Assembly (NCBI GenBank): GCA_944332155.1
Contig: CALVJM010000005.1
Location: 1 to 32,720, forward strand
DNA from: an uncultured Bacilli bacterium
GTDB lineage: Bacteria > Bacillota_I > Bacilli_A > RF39 > UBA660
DNA length: 32,720 bases
Direction: 5' to 3'
Shown: one piece after another, positions 15,413 to 23,085 of the stretch
How positions within the stretch are numbered: the first letter of the stretch is position 1
How the letters are laid out: each line of letters opens with the position of its first letter
Position numbers and translations under genes: made by a program
The notes under the pieces: generated by a model
The model's database searches: none
What the model saw: the letters and a program-made list of their open reading frames with translations, nothing else
What the model was told of the DNA's origin: nothing

Positions 15413-16333
15413 TTATTTTAAAAATCCTTTAATAATAGCCTCTTCAGCTTCTTTTTCACTAAGTCCAAGTGACATTAACTTCATCAATTGTTCGCCAGCA
15501 ATTTTCCCAATTGCTGCTTCATGAATTAAATTCGCATCAACATCTTTAGCCATAATCTCGGGAATGGCTTTTACTATCGCTTGATCTTGAATAATCGCAT
15601 CACATTCAACATGAGCATAACACTTTGTATTTCCAATCATGTTAGAAGAGAACTCTTGATAAGAAGTATCGGTAGCCACTGATCTAGAAGTTACATGGGT
15701 ACTCGCATTCTTACCATTTAAAGAAACTTCAAAATCTGTCTTCGCATATTGACTACCTGCAGTCATTATTTTTTCACTTATCACTAAAGTAGTATCTTCT
15801 TCCAATTCTGCTTTAGTAATACGCTCTGTGTGATCCACACCTTTAATTTGGACCGAATCCATGTTCATACTAGAACCTTTCTTCATATAAATTTCTGTAG
15901 TTGGATTTAAGGTTTTGTTTCCTGTTCCTAAACCTTCACCATAATGTTTTTCAACATATTTAACTTTTGAACCTTCTTCTAAATAGAAACGATGGATTCC
16001 ATCATGTTCTGAATCTTGGTGATGATCATTATGAATTCCACATCCAGCTAGAATAATCACATTCGCATTTTTACCAATGTGAAAATCATTATACACGACA
16101 TCAGTAAGACCACTTTCGGTAATAATAACCGGAATATGTACAATGCCAAACAAAGTATTTTCTTTCACATAAACATCAATTCCACTACCATCTTCTTTAG
16201 ACACGATGTTAATGTAATCATTGACTTTACGCTCGATACTTTTCCCGTTTTTACGAATATTATATACATCTACTTTAGAATATTCACTAGTATCCGTTAC
16301 TTCCTTTAGTAATTGTTTATCTACATTATTCAC
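15413..16333 (-). CDS. Short SufB/SufD-family Fe-S scaffold protein (SmsB-like)
   Basis: The 306-residue protein is much shorter than SufB (about 465) or SufD (about 430). It keeps the beta-helix core (IILAGCGIHNDHHQDSEHDGIHRF, then EEGSKVKYVEKHYGEG). It also keeps the C-terminal block with CYAHVECDAIIQD, a conserved acidic segment LIHEAAIGKIAGEQL, and LMSLGLSEKEAEEAIIKGFL, the conserved end of SufB/SufD. GTG 16333 is the start, supported by GGGGGTG 7 nt upstream. With SufC it makes a two-protein set with no SufS, SufU or SufD in view, like the minimal SUF-like (SMS) machinery described in anaerobes and archaea. Cysteine or sulfide supply must come from elsewhere. Confidence 0.88.
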   Translation of the reverse strand: MNNVDKQLLKEVTDTSEYSKVDVYNIRKNGKSIERKVNDYINIVSKEDGSGIDVYVKENTLFGIVHIPVIITESGLTDVVYNDFHIGKNANVIILAGCGIHNDHHQDSEHDGIHRFYLEEGSKVKYVEKHYGEGLGTGNKTLNPTTEIYMKKGSSMNMDSVQIKGVDHTERITKAELEEDTTLVISEKIMTAGSQYAKTDFEVSLNGKNASTHVTSRSVATDTSYQEFSSNMIGNTKCYAHVECDAIIQDQAIVKAIPEIMAKDVDANLIHEAAIGKIAGEQLMKLMSLGLSEKEAEEAIIKGFLK

Positions 16334-17039
16334 AAGCAGTCACCCCCTTCGGACAAGTTTCTTCCCTTAAAATAGTATGTAACACTTCTTCTTTGGAACC
16401 TTGCTTCTGAATCTTTCCTGCTTCCATTAAAATAATCTCATCCGCGATATTTAAAATACGTTCTTGATGCGAAATAACGACTGTAGATCCGGTCTTGTTC
16501 TCACTCATATGTTTAAATACTTCTGTAAGATTTTGAAAGCTCCATAAATCAATTCCGGCCTCTGGTTCATCGAAGATTGCAACTTCGGGATGACGTGCCA
16601 TAATCGTCGCAATTTCAATTCGTTTTAATTCACCACCAGATAATGAGTGATTAATCGCTCGATCAACATAACTCATCGCACATAATCCGACTTTAGATAG
16701 AATCGCACAAGCACTCTTTTTATCAATATCTTTTTGGGTAGCCATTTTAAGCAAATCATAAACCGTAATTCCCTTAAAGACAACTGGTTGTTGAAAAGCA
16801 AAGCCAATTCCCATCTTCGCGCGTTCGTCAATACTCTTAGTGGTAATATCTTCACCATGGAAAAGAATTTGACCAGCATCTGGTTTTTGAATTCCCATGA
16901 TAATTTTCGCTAAAGTACTTTTACCACTACCATTAGGACCTGTAATTACATAGAATTTATCATCTTCTAAAGTTAAATTAATATGATTTAATATTTTTTT
17001 ACCATCTCTTGTAAAACAGATATCTTTTAACTCTATCAT
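16326..17039 (-). CDS. sufC: SufC-type ATPase of Fe-S cluster assembly
   Basis: The 237-residue ABC ATPase has Walker A GPNGSGKST at about 35-43. The Q-loop is FAFQQPVVF, the signature LSGGELKRIEIATI, and Walker B AIFDEPEAGIDLWSF; the EAGID(L) form is characteristic of SufC. The switch histidine is in VISHQERI. It overlaps the start of the SufB-like gene by 8 bp. Together they would form a SufBC-type complex that builds Fe-S clusters. It is first in a four-gene operon and is preceded by a strong promoter and a palindrome. Confidence 0.94.
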   Translation of the reverse strand: MIELKDICFTRDGKKILNHINLTLEDDKFYVITGPNGSGKSTLAKIIMGIQKPDAGQILFHGEDITTKSIDERAKMGIGFAFQQPVVFKGITVYDLLKMATQKDIDKKSACAILSKVGLCAMSYVDRAINHSLSGGELKRIEIATIMARHPEVAIFDEPEAGIDLWSFQNLTEVFKHMSENKTGSTVVISHQERILNIADEIILMEAGKIQKQGSKEEVLHTILREETCPKGVTACE

Positions 17040-17089
17040 AATACTCCTTTCTAATTTATATAAAATAATTATAGTACTTCATAAAATCC

Positions 17090-17111
17090 AATATGAATCG
17101 TCATTCATATT
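17090..17111. promoter_or_regulatory. Perfect palindrome at the suf operon start site
   Basis: 9-bp arms AATATGAAT and ATTCATATT surround a 4-bp centre. The palindrome begins about 4 bp downstream of the expected transcription start, so it could be an operator or a 5' mRNA hairpin. The regulator is unknown. Confidence 0.7.
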
Positions 17112-17121
17112 AGACATATCT

Positions 17122-17151
17122 ATTATATAATTTTTACCCTCTCATAGTCAA
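17122..17151 (-). promoter_or_regulatory. suf operon promoter
   Basis: TTGACT (17151-17146) is spaced 18 bp from TATAAT (17127-17122). Transcription would start near 17115, giving a leader of about 75 nt that contains the palindrome at 17090-17111. Confidence 0.75.
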
Positions 17152-17174
17152 TCATTTCTAAAAGATATCATTTA

Positions 17175-17205
17175 TTGAAGAAAAATTTATTTTTTACTGT
17201 ATAAT
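17175..17205 (+). promoter_or_regulatory. Probable promoter of the DUF2207 gene
   Basis: TTGAAG (17175-17180) is followed by a consensus TATAAT (17200-17205) with a long 19-bp spacer, 24 bp upstream of the ATG. The ribosome site AAGGA follows. It diverges from the suf promoter. Confidence 0.5.
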
Positions 17206-17229
17206 AGAATTAGATAAGGACGTGTTTAT

Positions 17230-19371
17230 ATGACTAGAAGTACAAAAATATTGATTTGGTTCATCGTGATAGCTTATATTATACTTCCTCTAGCAGGTGA
17301 CTTTATTGAGGATTTATTAAATAATGAGGAAAGTTCAGGTTTTAATGATTATGCTAGAATAACAGATGTAGATTATCAAGCCGTTTTAGTTGATGAACCT
17401 AATCAAAGTGGCAAATTAATTATTACGGAAAGGTTAACTTATGACGTTCATGCGGCATCTAAAGACAATCTATTTTGGGAGCTTTGGCGAGATTTGCCTG
17501 AAGATTACGTTGATGGATTAAAAGTAGATTATAAGGTTAATTACGTAAAGCAAATAAACAAAGACGGAACAGAAATAAGTTATACCGAAAGTCCTAAATT
17601 ATATTGGGAAGATTATGATTATACAAGTTCTATTTATGGTCCTGGTAAGTGGTATCACAGTAAAGGACCCTACGATGAAGATTTAGCCAACTATGAATGT
17701 GTATTCTTTTATGTTGATGGATTATATCGAGAACAAGTTACGTTTGAAATACAATATGAGATGAATAACGCAGCTCTTCGTTATGGTGATGTTTCTGAAT
17801 TATATATCTCAATGTATTCAGAAGATACTATTAAACATTTAAATTCTTTTAAAGGAGAAATATTAATTTCCAACAAAGATATGCCTAGTAAGGGTAATTA
17901 TCTTGCCCATACGTATGGAACAAACGCTCATAGTTTTAAATTTACAGAATCAGATAATAAAAATCCTGGATACTATACTTTTTCATTTGATTTAAATAAA
18001 GAGGATTTAAAATTTAAAAATTATAACGAATATTTAGAGTTTTCTCTACTTTCCTACAATGATGATAAACATATCTTTACTGATTTTGCACCAAGAAATT
18101 ATTATTATGATGATGTCTATTTAGAGGAAGCTTTAGAAAATATTAAAGAATATGACCATTTGCCAATAGAAGCAAGAAACCAAAAAATAGCTCTTTTTGT
18201 AATATCGATCATTTCTTCCATTCTAATTGGCGTATTTGTCATTACTCGTGATAAGAGAATAAAGAAAAAATATATTTTCTATAAACCAAGTTTACAGTTA
18301 GACTATTTTAGAGAAATACCTACCGATATCGATCCATACTTCGCAGCTAAGTTATTATTTTCTAAACATAACCACAAAGTTGACATGGGAGATATTTATG
18401 CGTCTATCATGTTAAATTTAGTTAGAAAAGGCTATATTGAATTAGAAAGAATCGATAACACTAAAGCTTGGAATCCAAATAATGTATTAATTAAAATACT
18501 TTATGATCAATTTACATCTGAAAATATTTTAAACAATATTATCAATAATGTAATGGATATGACTCAGAATATCCAACCAGTACAAATGGATAAATATAAT
18601 ACCAATGGTAAAAAATTAGAAGATTTATCGATGAATGAAAAAAGTTATTTTAATTTAATTGTAAAATATGCGAATAATAATAGTATTACATTGAAAGATT
18701 TCCAAAATAAAATTAATCGCGATTATGACAGTACAGATACCTTTGTAACTTCTGTTGAAAATTCAATCGTAAATATTGGTGTATCTAATTCTTATTTTCA
18801 AAAAGCTAATTATTTAGAAGTTAAAGATAAAACACATCGTTTATCTAGAACTTATCTTATTATAGCTTTCGTTTTAATCATTGTTTGTAATTTCATGATC
18901 TATAATACTAGACTCGATCTAGCCTTTGGTTCCTTCTTTATTGTTGGATTTACACTCATTTTAAGTGCGTTCTATTTAAGAAAAAAAGGAAATGAATATA
19001 TTCTTCTCACCCAGTCGGGAGAAGATGAATATATGAAGTGGTATGGATTTTACAAATTCTTAAATGATGGTACATTAATGAAAGAAAAAACAGTAATAGA
19101 ATTACCACTATGGGAAAAATATTTAGTGTATGCGACTGCTTTTGGTATATCTGAAAAAGTAATTAAAGCAATCGAAATTAATTGTCCTAATATGAAAGAT
19201 AGTGTTATGTTAAATAATGAATATTATCGTTCTAGAAGCTTTAGAACTCATAGTCATTCATTTGGCCGTTCAACACGACATGCCTCAAGAGTATCTAGAA
19301 GTTTTCATTCTAGTGGTTCATATTATGGTGGTGGTGGCCGCGGCGGCGGAGGCGGTGGCGGTGGTCACTAA
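17230..19371 (+). CDS. DUF2207 family membrane protein with Gly-rich tail
   Basis: The 713-residue protein has an N-terminal membrane helix (about 8-25) and then a large exported beta-rich domain of about 290 residues with many Tyr and Asp. A second helix lies at about 318-336, followed by a cytoplasmic region. Two further helices lie at about 543-560 and 566-585. A C-terminal cytoplasmic region ends in a Ser/Arg/His segment and a run of glycines. This layout, including the Gly-rich end, is characteristic of the DUF2207 family of predicted membrane proteins, whose function is not known. The glycine codons make a short GC-rich island at 19325-19366. It is the only long plus-strand gene in the window. 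Confidence 0.85.
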   Translation: MTRSTKILIWFIVIAYIILPLAGDFIEDLLNNEESSGFNDYARITDVDYQAVLVDEPNQSGKLIITERLTYDVHAASKDNLFWELWRDLPEDYVDGLKVDYKVNYVKQINKDGTEISYTESPKLYWEDYDYTSSIYGPGKWYHSKGPYDEDLANYECVFFYVDGLYREQVTFEIQYEMNNAALRYGDVSELYISMYSEDTIKHLNSFKGEILISNKDMPSKGNYLAHTYGTNAHSFKFTESDNKNPGYYTFSFDLNKEDLKFKNYNEYLEFSLLSYNDDKHIFTDFAPRNYYYDDVYLEEALENIKEYDHLPIEARNQKIALFVISIISSILIGVFVITRDKRIKKKYIFYKPSLQLDYFREIPTDIDPYFAAKLLFSKHNHKVDMGDIYASIMLNLVRKGYIELERIDNTKAWNPNNVLIKILYDQFTSENILNNIINNVMDMTQNIQPVQMDKYNTNGKKLEDLSMNEKSYFNLIVKYANNNSITLKDFQNKINRDYDSTDTFVTSVENSIVNIGVSNSYFQKANYLEVKDKTHRLSRTYLIIAFVLIIVCNFMIYNTRLDLAFGSFFIVGFTLILSAFYLRKKGNEYILLTQSGEDEYMKWYGFYKFLNDGTLMKEKTVIELPLWEKYLVYATAFGISEKVIKAIEINCPNMKDSVMLNNEYYRSRSFRTHSHSFGRSTRHASRVSRSFHSSGSYYGGGGRGGGGGGGGH

Positions 19372-19401
19372 AAAGAATAATTCGACTTGAATTATTCTTT
19401 T
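19371..19401. terminator. Bidirectional terminator between convergent genes
   Basis: The stem AAAAGAATAATTC/GAATTATTCTTTT encloses GACTT. T-runs are available in both directions. It serves the DUF2207 gene on the plus strand and the homospermidine synthase-like gene on the minus strand. Confidence 0.85.
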
Positions 19402-20845
19402 ATTTTACAATAATCTCTTTAGACTGATAAGTAGATGTTCCTAAAATCTGATCTATTTCATTTTTATCAAATGTTTTATAAAGGGTTTTTGAAATGTATT
19501 TTTCCGCTTTTTTTATAATATAGTGATAATCAGGTATATCATCCGGAAAATAAATTCCACCTTTATCTTTATTCTTAATCATCCAACAAACTGCCGCCAA
19601 CGCCGACATAGAAACAGGCGTAATCGTTGGTGATTGCCAATAGGAACCTTTTTTATGTTTATATAAAAAATTCATTTCTACTCTATTTCCTACCCAAACC
19701 GGATTAAAATGATCACCCATAACAAGGACACCAACATATTCTGTTCCCTCTTTAATTTTTTCTTGATAAACAATTTCAACATCATTAGGATAAACATGTC
19801 CCCTAACAATCGTTTTATTAGCAATCACTTCATAATCTTGGTTATGATTATTTACTTTGGAATTTTCTAGGTAAGATTTTGCTAAATCACATGGAGAATA
19901 AATAAACATAACCGTTGGGCGATATACTGTTCTTTTACCCTCTTTAACTTCTAAACTTTTAGCAATCGTAATCGTTTCTTCATGGGGAACTAAAAAGCCT
20001 TCAAAATAACCATTAGGATAATAGGTCTTACATTGTACATTAACAGCTAATTTTTTATATTCTAAAAAACCTCTATCAATATCTAACTTTTTTATTTCTT
20101 CTTTATGATCAATCACTTCGTGAGTACCAATATTTTCGGTTGCTTCACTTAATAATTCAAAGAAAAAGGAATCAACACACCAAGTATTAACTAGCTTTTC
20201 TTCTTTAAATTCTTCTTTTATTTTTTGTAAATCAATATCATTTACATGAATCATTCTTATCCCTAATTTTTTAGCGATTTCATTAAACTTATTTTCTTTT
20301 AATAACTGTTTTAATTCTTTATCTTTCTTAAATTGTTTTTTTACAATATATTCTATAGATAGTTTTACAAAGTGAGAAACTAGTCCGGGATTATTTCCGT
20401 GTTGTAAAACGATGGGATATTTATTATATTTTTCATGATTTTTATATTTTTCTTTTAATTCATTTTTTAAAATATTCTCATTAAAAATACTGTACCAATT
20501 ATCGGGCCAATCTGCTTCCCCTGTATTTAAGTACATAATATTGTTTTCTGCACACCAAGAACAAATATCTCTAGTTCCTACTGTATCCGCAAAATCAATT
20601 AATAAATCACCACTACTTAATAACGGACTAAATATTTCTTTATAATTTTCTTTATTCACTTCTCTTACATAAAAATTAGTTATAATTCCCCCCATATTTA
20701 CATAGGCATCAAATTCAGATGCATCCATCGTTACTACGATATAATTATTTTCATTATATTTAATTTCGTTTCTTACTTTTTCAAAAAAACTTTTACCGAC
20801 TGCCCCAAATCCAAATTGAACAATTTTACCTGAAAATTTTATCAC
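19400..20845 (-). CDS. Homospermidine synthase-like NAD-dependent enzyme
   Basis: The 481-residue length matches bacterial homospermidine synthase (about 477), which builds homospermidine from putrescine units using NAD. Shared features are the N-terminal Rossmann motif VQFGFGAVGKSF, LQHGNNPGLVSHFVK, KLGIRMIHVNDIDLQ, VNTWCVDSFFFELLSE, GFLVPHEETITIA, and VYRPTVMFIYSPC. The start is GTG 20845 with AGGA 10 nt upstream. The fold belongs to the saccharopine-dehydrogenase-like group, so a related carbon-nitrogen reductase activity on another amine is possible. It is third in an operon with an unknown protein and an ATP-grasp ligase, suggesting amine synthesis followed by acylation. Confidence 0.8.
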   Translation of the reverse strand: MIKFSGKIVQFGFGAVGKSFFEKVRNEIKYNENNYIVVTMDASEFDAYVNMGGIITNFYVREVNKENYKEIFSPLLSSGDLLIDFADTVGTRDICSWCAENNIMYLNTGEADWPDNWYSIFNENILKNELKEKYKNHEKYNKYPIVLQHGNNPGLVSHFVKLSIEYIVKKQFKKDKELKQLLKENKFNEIAKKLGIRMIHVNDIDLQKIKEEFKEEKLVNTWCVDSFFFELLSEATENIGTHEVIDHKEEIKKLDIDRGFLEYKKLAVNVQCKTYYPNGYFEGFLVPHEETITIAKSLEVKEGKRTVYRPTVMFIYSPCDLAKSYLENSKVNNHNQDYEVIANKTIVRGHVYPNDVEIVYQEKIKEGTEYVGVLVMGDHFNPVWVGNRVEMNFLYKHKKGSYWQSPTITPVSMSALAAVCWMIKNKDKGGIYFPDDIPDYHYIIKKAEKYISKTLYKTFDKNEIDQILGTSTYQSKEIIVK

Positions 20846-20849
20846 GTTT

Positions 20850-21491
20850 TCACTTCCTATATTTCTTAATTTTTACTTTTTTTGGTTCTTCATATCCGTT
20901 GGTAAATAGAATATCAATCTTATTTTTTTGATACTGATATAATATTTTCTTTAAATCTTTATTTAATTGATTACTTCTTACTATAATTTTAGTTATATTA
21001 TTTTTCTTAAAATAATGATGGGTTGGTAAGTCCTGGGGATAGACATCCCAACTATTATCAAAGATCGAACTCGTTATTTTATATCTGTGTAAGCGATTAC
21101 TATCTAAAAGAAAAACGGGTGGATTGTCTTTGTTTAATTTAATTTCTTTTAGTTTTAATGCCCCCCAAATTAGTAAAGGCTCTATTATACTATTGTTCGT
21201 TGTGGCCTTACTATGGATAGAAGGATTCGTACCATTAAATATTGGAATAGGAATATATCCAAGACTAGCTAAAGCAATTCCTTCTTCAATACTATCAACA
21301 CCAGATTCATCAATGATAATGGCAGTATCACGAAACATTTTATTTATATATTTTATTTTAGGAATATTATAATCTATGATTTCTAAATTTTCTTTTGGTG
21401 TATCGATTCCAATAAAGGGTACAGGTCTAATCCACCCTTTCCAAATACCACCTTTTTCATACCATATTTTATAAACTTCTTTCGCTTTCAT
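20850..21491 (-). CDS. Conserved-looking protein of unknown function in a polyamine cluster
   Basis: From ATG 21491 the product is 213 residues; the ATG has AAGGA 10 nt upstream and is preferred to a TTG at 21509 that would overlap the previous gene. I do not recognise the family. Visible features are DTAIIIDESGVDSIEEGIALASLGYIPIPIFNG, then a segment with IIEPLLIWGALKL, then PPVFLLDSNRL. A C-terminal part has KIIVRSNQLNKDLKKIL. There is no signal peptide and no transmembrane helix. The two Asp-rich motifs, each after a hydrophobic strand, suggest an alpha/beta fold. The TGA lies 5 bp before the next gene, and 1 bp separates it from the previous stop. Operon position implies a role with the ATP-grasp ligase and the homospermidine synthase-like enzyme. 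Confidence 0.75.
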   Translation of the reverse strand: MKAKEVYKIWYEKGGIWKGWIRPVPFIGIDTPKENLEIIDYNIPKIKYINKMFRDTAIIIDESGVDSIEEGIALASLGYIPIPIFNGTNPSIHSKATTNNSIIEPLLIWGALKLKEIKLNKDNPPVFLLDSNRLHRYKITSSIFDNSWDVYPQDLPTHHYFKKNNITKIIVRSNQLNKDLKKILYQYQKNKIDILFTNGYEEPKKVKIKKYRK

Positions 21492-21492
21492 G

Positions 21493-22707
21493 TTACTTAT
21501 TCCTTTCAATAATCACTGGTATATCCGCAGCATTCGAATCAATTCGTGGTTTTTCACTGATTCTAGCATAAAAGCCAGCTTGTTTACCTTCAACCGTATA
21601 AGAACCTATACAAACGTGAAAATATTTTCCATCGGGACTTTTTAATGGCTTACTATGAAATTTCTTTTGAGCTAAATATTTTTTAGGATGCCTTTTTACA
21701 TCTTTTAAAATACTTTTATATTCATCCTCATCGCAAGCTTCTCTAATAGATATTTTCTCTCCTACTCGTCCACATGCAGGTTTATAAATATATTCCTCAT
21801 TTTCTGTTGCCTTTTTTACTTCTACAGTTTCTGGTAATAATCGTTTCCAATTTTCTAAATTAATATTATTTTTTTCTAAAAGATCCCAAATTAAAGGAAA
21901 TCTTTTTGTTTGTGCGAAGATTGCGATGGGATGATTACAAGAAGGCGTTATTGTATCAAAATAGCCACTCCAAGTTTTTGGCTTTACATCGATTAACCAT
22001 TCAAGTGGTGTAAATCTAAAAATACCGTCAATTTTCGTTTCATATCCATCTAAAATACTAAATGCTTCTTTATTTATAAATTTTACATGATCACATGCCC
22101 CATAAATTGATTTAAACCCATAAGTTTCCATTAAATCTCCAATACACTGCATTACTTGTCTATCATCACTATAAGAAGTACAGTGAACAAACATAATGAC
22201 ACCATTTTTCTTTACTTTCTTAGAAATCGCTTTAGCTAAAATTTCACCAAAATTAATACTATAACAATGGTTATTTAAACGAAGTGTCTTAATAGCTAAA
22301 AGAGGTAACAAAGAAGCTTCAGCAAAACCACCAGGAACATCACTATTTACTTCACTAATCATCCATCCTTGATCTCGTGTTGGATGAAAATCATAACGCA
22401 TTAGACGAATATGTTTTTTACTATCATAGTTTTTCATCTTTTTAAGCTCATGATATATTTTTTTTGGTAAAGCAAGTTTTCTAGCATATTTTAAATTACA
22501 ATTTAAAAATTCTTCAGCTTTTAAAGTTTCTCTATCTAGTGCTTCTGTTAAATGAACTAATTCTTGATACTCTGATTCTTTTAAAACTAAAATATATTTA
22601 GCTAAGGTATTATGATCTAAAAATTGGGGATCCCACTTATAACAATCGAATATAGCATTTAATCGATACTCTTCGTATTGATCTTTAGGTATAGAAATTA
22701 ACTTCAT
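21493..22707 (-). CDS. Glutathionylspermidine synthase-like ATP-grasp ligase
   Basis: The 404-residue protein matches the GSP_synth family in its central blocks. These are MRYDFHPTRDQGWMISEVNSDVPGGFAEAS at about 113-142, the ATP-binding YIYKPACGRVGEKISI, and a C-terminal KYFHVCIGSYTVEGKQAGFYARIS. The family joins a carboxylic acid or peptide to an amine such as spermidine using ATP. There is no amidase domain. The ATG at 22707 has GAGG about 9 nt upstream. It is the first gene of the three-gene cluster, so it probably ligates an acid to the amine made by the homospermidine synthase-like enzyme. The actual substrates cannot be read from the sequence. Confidence 0.82.
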   Translation of the reverse strand: MKLISIPKDQYEEYRLNAIFDCYKWDPQFLDHNTLAKYILVLKESEYQELVHLTEALDRETLKAEEFLNCNLKYARKLALPKKIYHELKKMKNYDSKKHIRLMRYDFHPTRDQGWMISEVNSDVPGGFAEASLLPLLAIKTLRLNNHCYSINFGEILAKAISKKVKKNGVIMFVHCTSYSDDRQVMQCIGDLMETYGFKSIYGACDHVKFINKEAFSILDGYETKIDGIFRFTPLEWLIDVKPKTWSGYFDTITPSCNHPIAIFAQTKRFPLIWDLLEKNNINLENWKRLLPETVEVKKATENEEYIYKPACGRVGEKISIREACDEDEYKSILKDVKRHPKKYLAQKKFHSKPLKSPDGKYFHVCIGSYTVEGKQAGFYARISEKPRIDSNAADIPVIIERNK

Positions 22708-22733
22708 AATATACCTCTTTTCTAATTAATACA

Positions 22734-22778
22734 ATTATATCACAAAAAAAGAGTCTAAACCCCTTATATGTTTTAGAC
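22734..22778 (-). promoter_or_regulatory. Extended -10 promoter after a terminator-like hairpin upstream of the polyamine cluster
   Basis: TGATATAAT (22742-22734) is an extended -10 with no good -35. Just upstream is a hairpin: GTCTAAA (22778-22772) pairs with TTTAGAC (22759-22753), followed by TCTTTTTTT. Another short stem, ATATGT/ACATAT, shares bases with the left arm, so the two hairpins exclude each other. This looks like a possible attenuator, or simply the end of an unseen small transcript. Confidence 0.4.
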
Positions 22779-22933
22779 ATATTCCACTATACAATAAATA
22801 AGACTTTTTATTTGAGTTATATTATAATCCGTAATAATATTCATCAAAGATTTTATGCATATTTTTCCCATTTCACTAATATAGTGTCTAAATCAAATAT
22901 TTAGTTATTTTTTTACTTTTGGCAAGATGAATG

Positions 22934-22942
22934 TGTTATAAT
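22934..22942 (+). promoter_or_regulatory. Extended -10 promoter of the tRNA gene
   Basis: TGTTATAAT is a TGnTATAAT extended -10, 11 bp upstream of the tRNA. No convincing -35 was found. Confidence 0.6.
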
Positions 22943-22953
22943 ATTGTTGTTAT

Positions 22954-23028
22954 GTCCCCTTAGTAAAATGGATATTACAAGACCCTCCTAAGGTTTAGTT
23001 GTAGGTTCGATTCCTACAGGGGACACCA
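22954..23028 (+). tRNA. tRNA-Arg (anticodon CCT)
   Basis: The cloverleaf can be folded by eye. The acceptor stem is GTCCCCT/AGGGGAC. A D-arm with TAGT/ATTA follows. The anticodon arm AGACC/GGTTT holds the 7-nt loop CTCCTAA (anticodon CCT, reading AGG), and the T-arm GTAGG/CCTAC has loop TTCGATT. CCA is encoded after the discriminator A. Length is 75 nt. Confidence 0.95.
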
Positions 23029-23049
23029 TATTGATGATTTTTATACCAT

Positions 23050-23076
23050 AAAACCACCATTCATCTGGTGGTTTTT
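23050..23076. terminator. Terminator after the tRNA, possibly also serving pepC
   Basis: The stem AAACCACC/GGTGGTTT surrounds an 8-nt loop, with TTTTT on the plus strand and a shorter T-run on the minus strand. It sits between the tRNA and the convergent aminopeptidase gene. Confidence 0.8.
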
Positions 23077-23085
23077 ACATCTTCA

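Noticed and set aside
19325-19366. GC-rich run at the end of the DUF2207 gene as a sign of transfer
   Set aside because: It simply encodes the polyglycine tail typical of the family, because glycine codons are GG-rich.
22860-22900. Short palindrome CACTA-ATA-TAGTG upstream of the tRNA
   Set aside because: The arms are only 5 bp in AT-rich sequence and no promoter or gene gives it a role.
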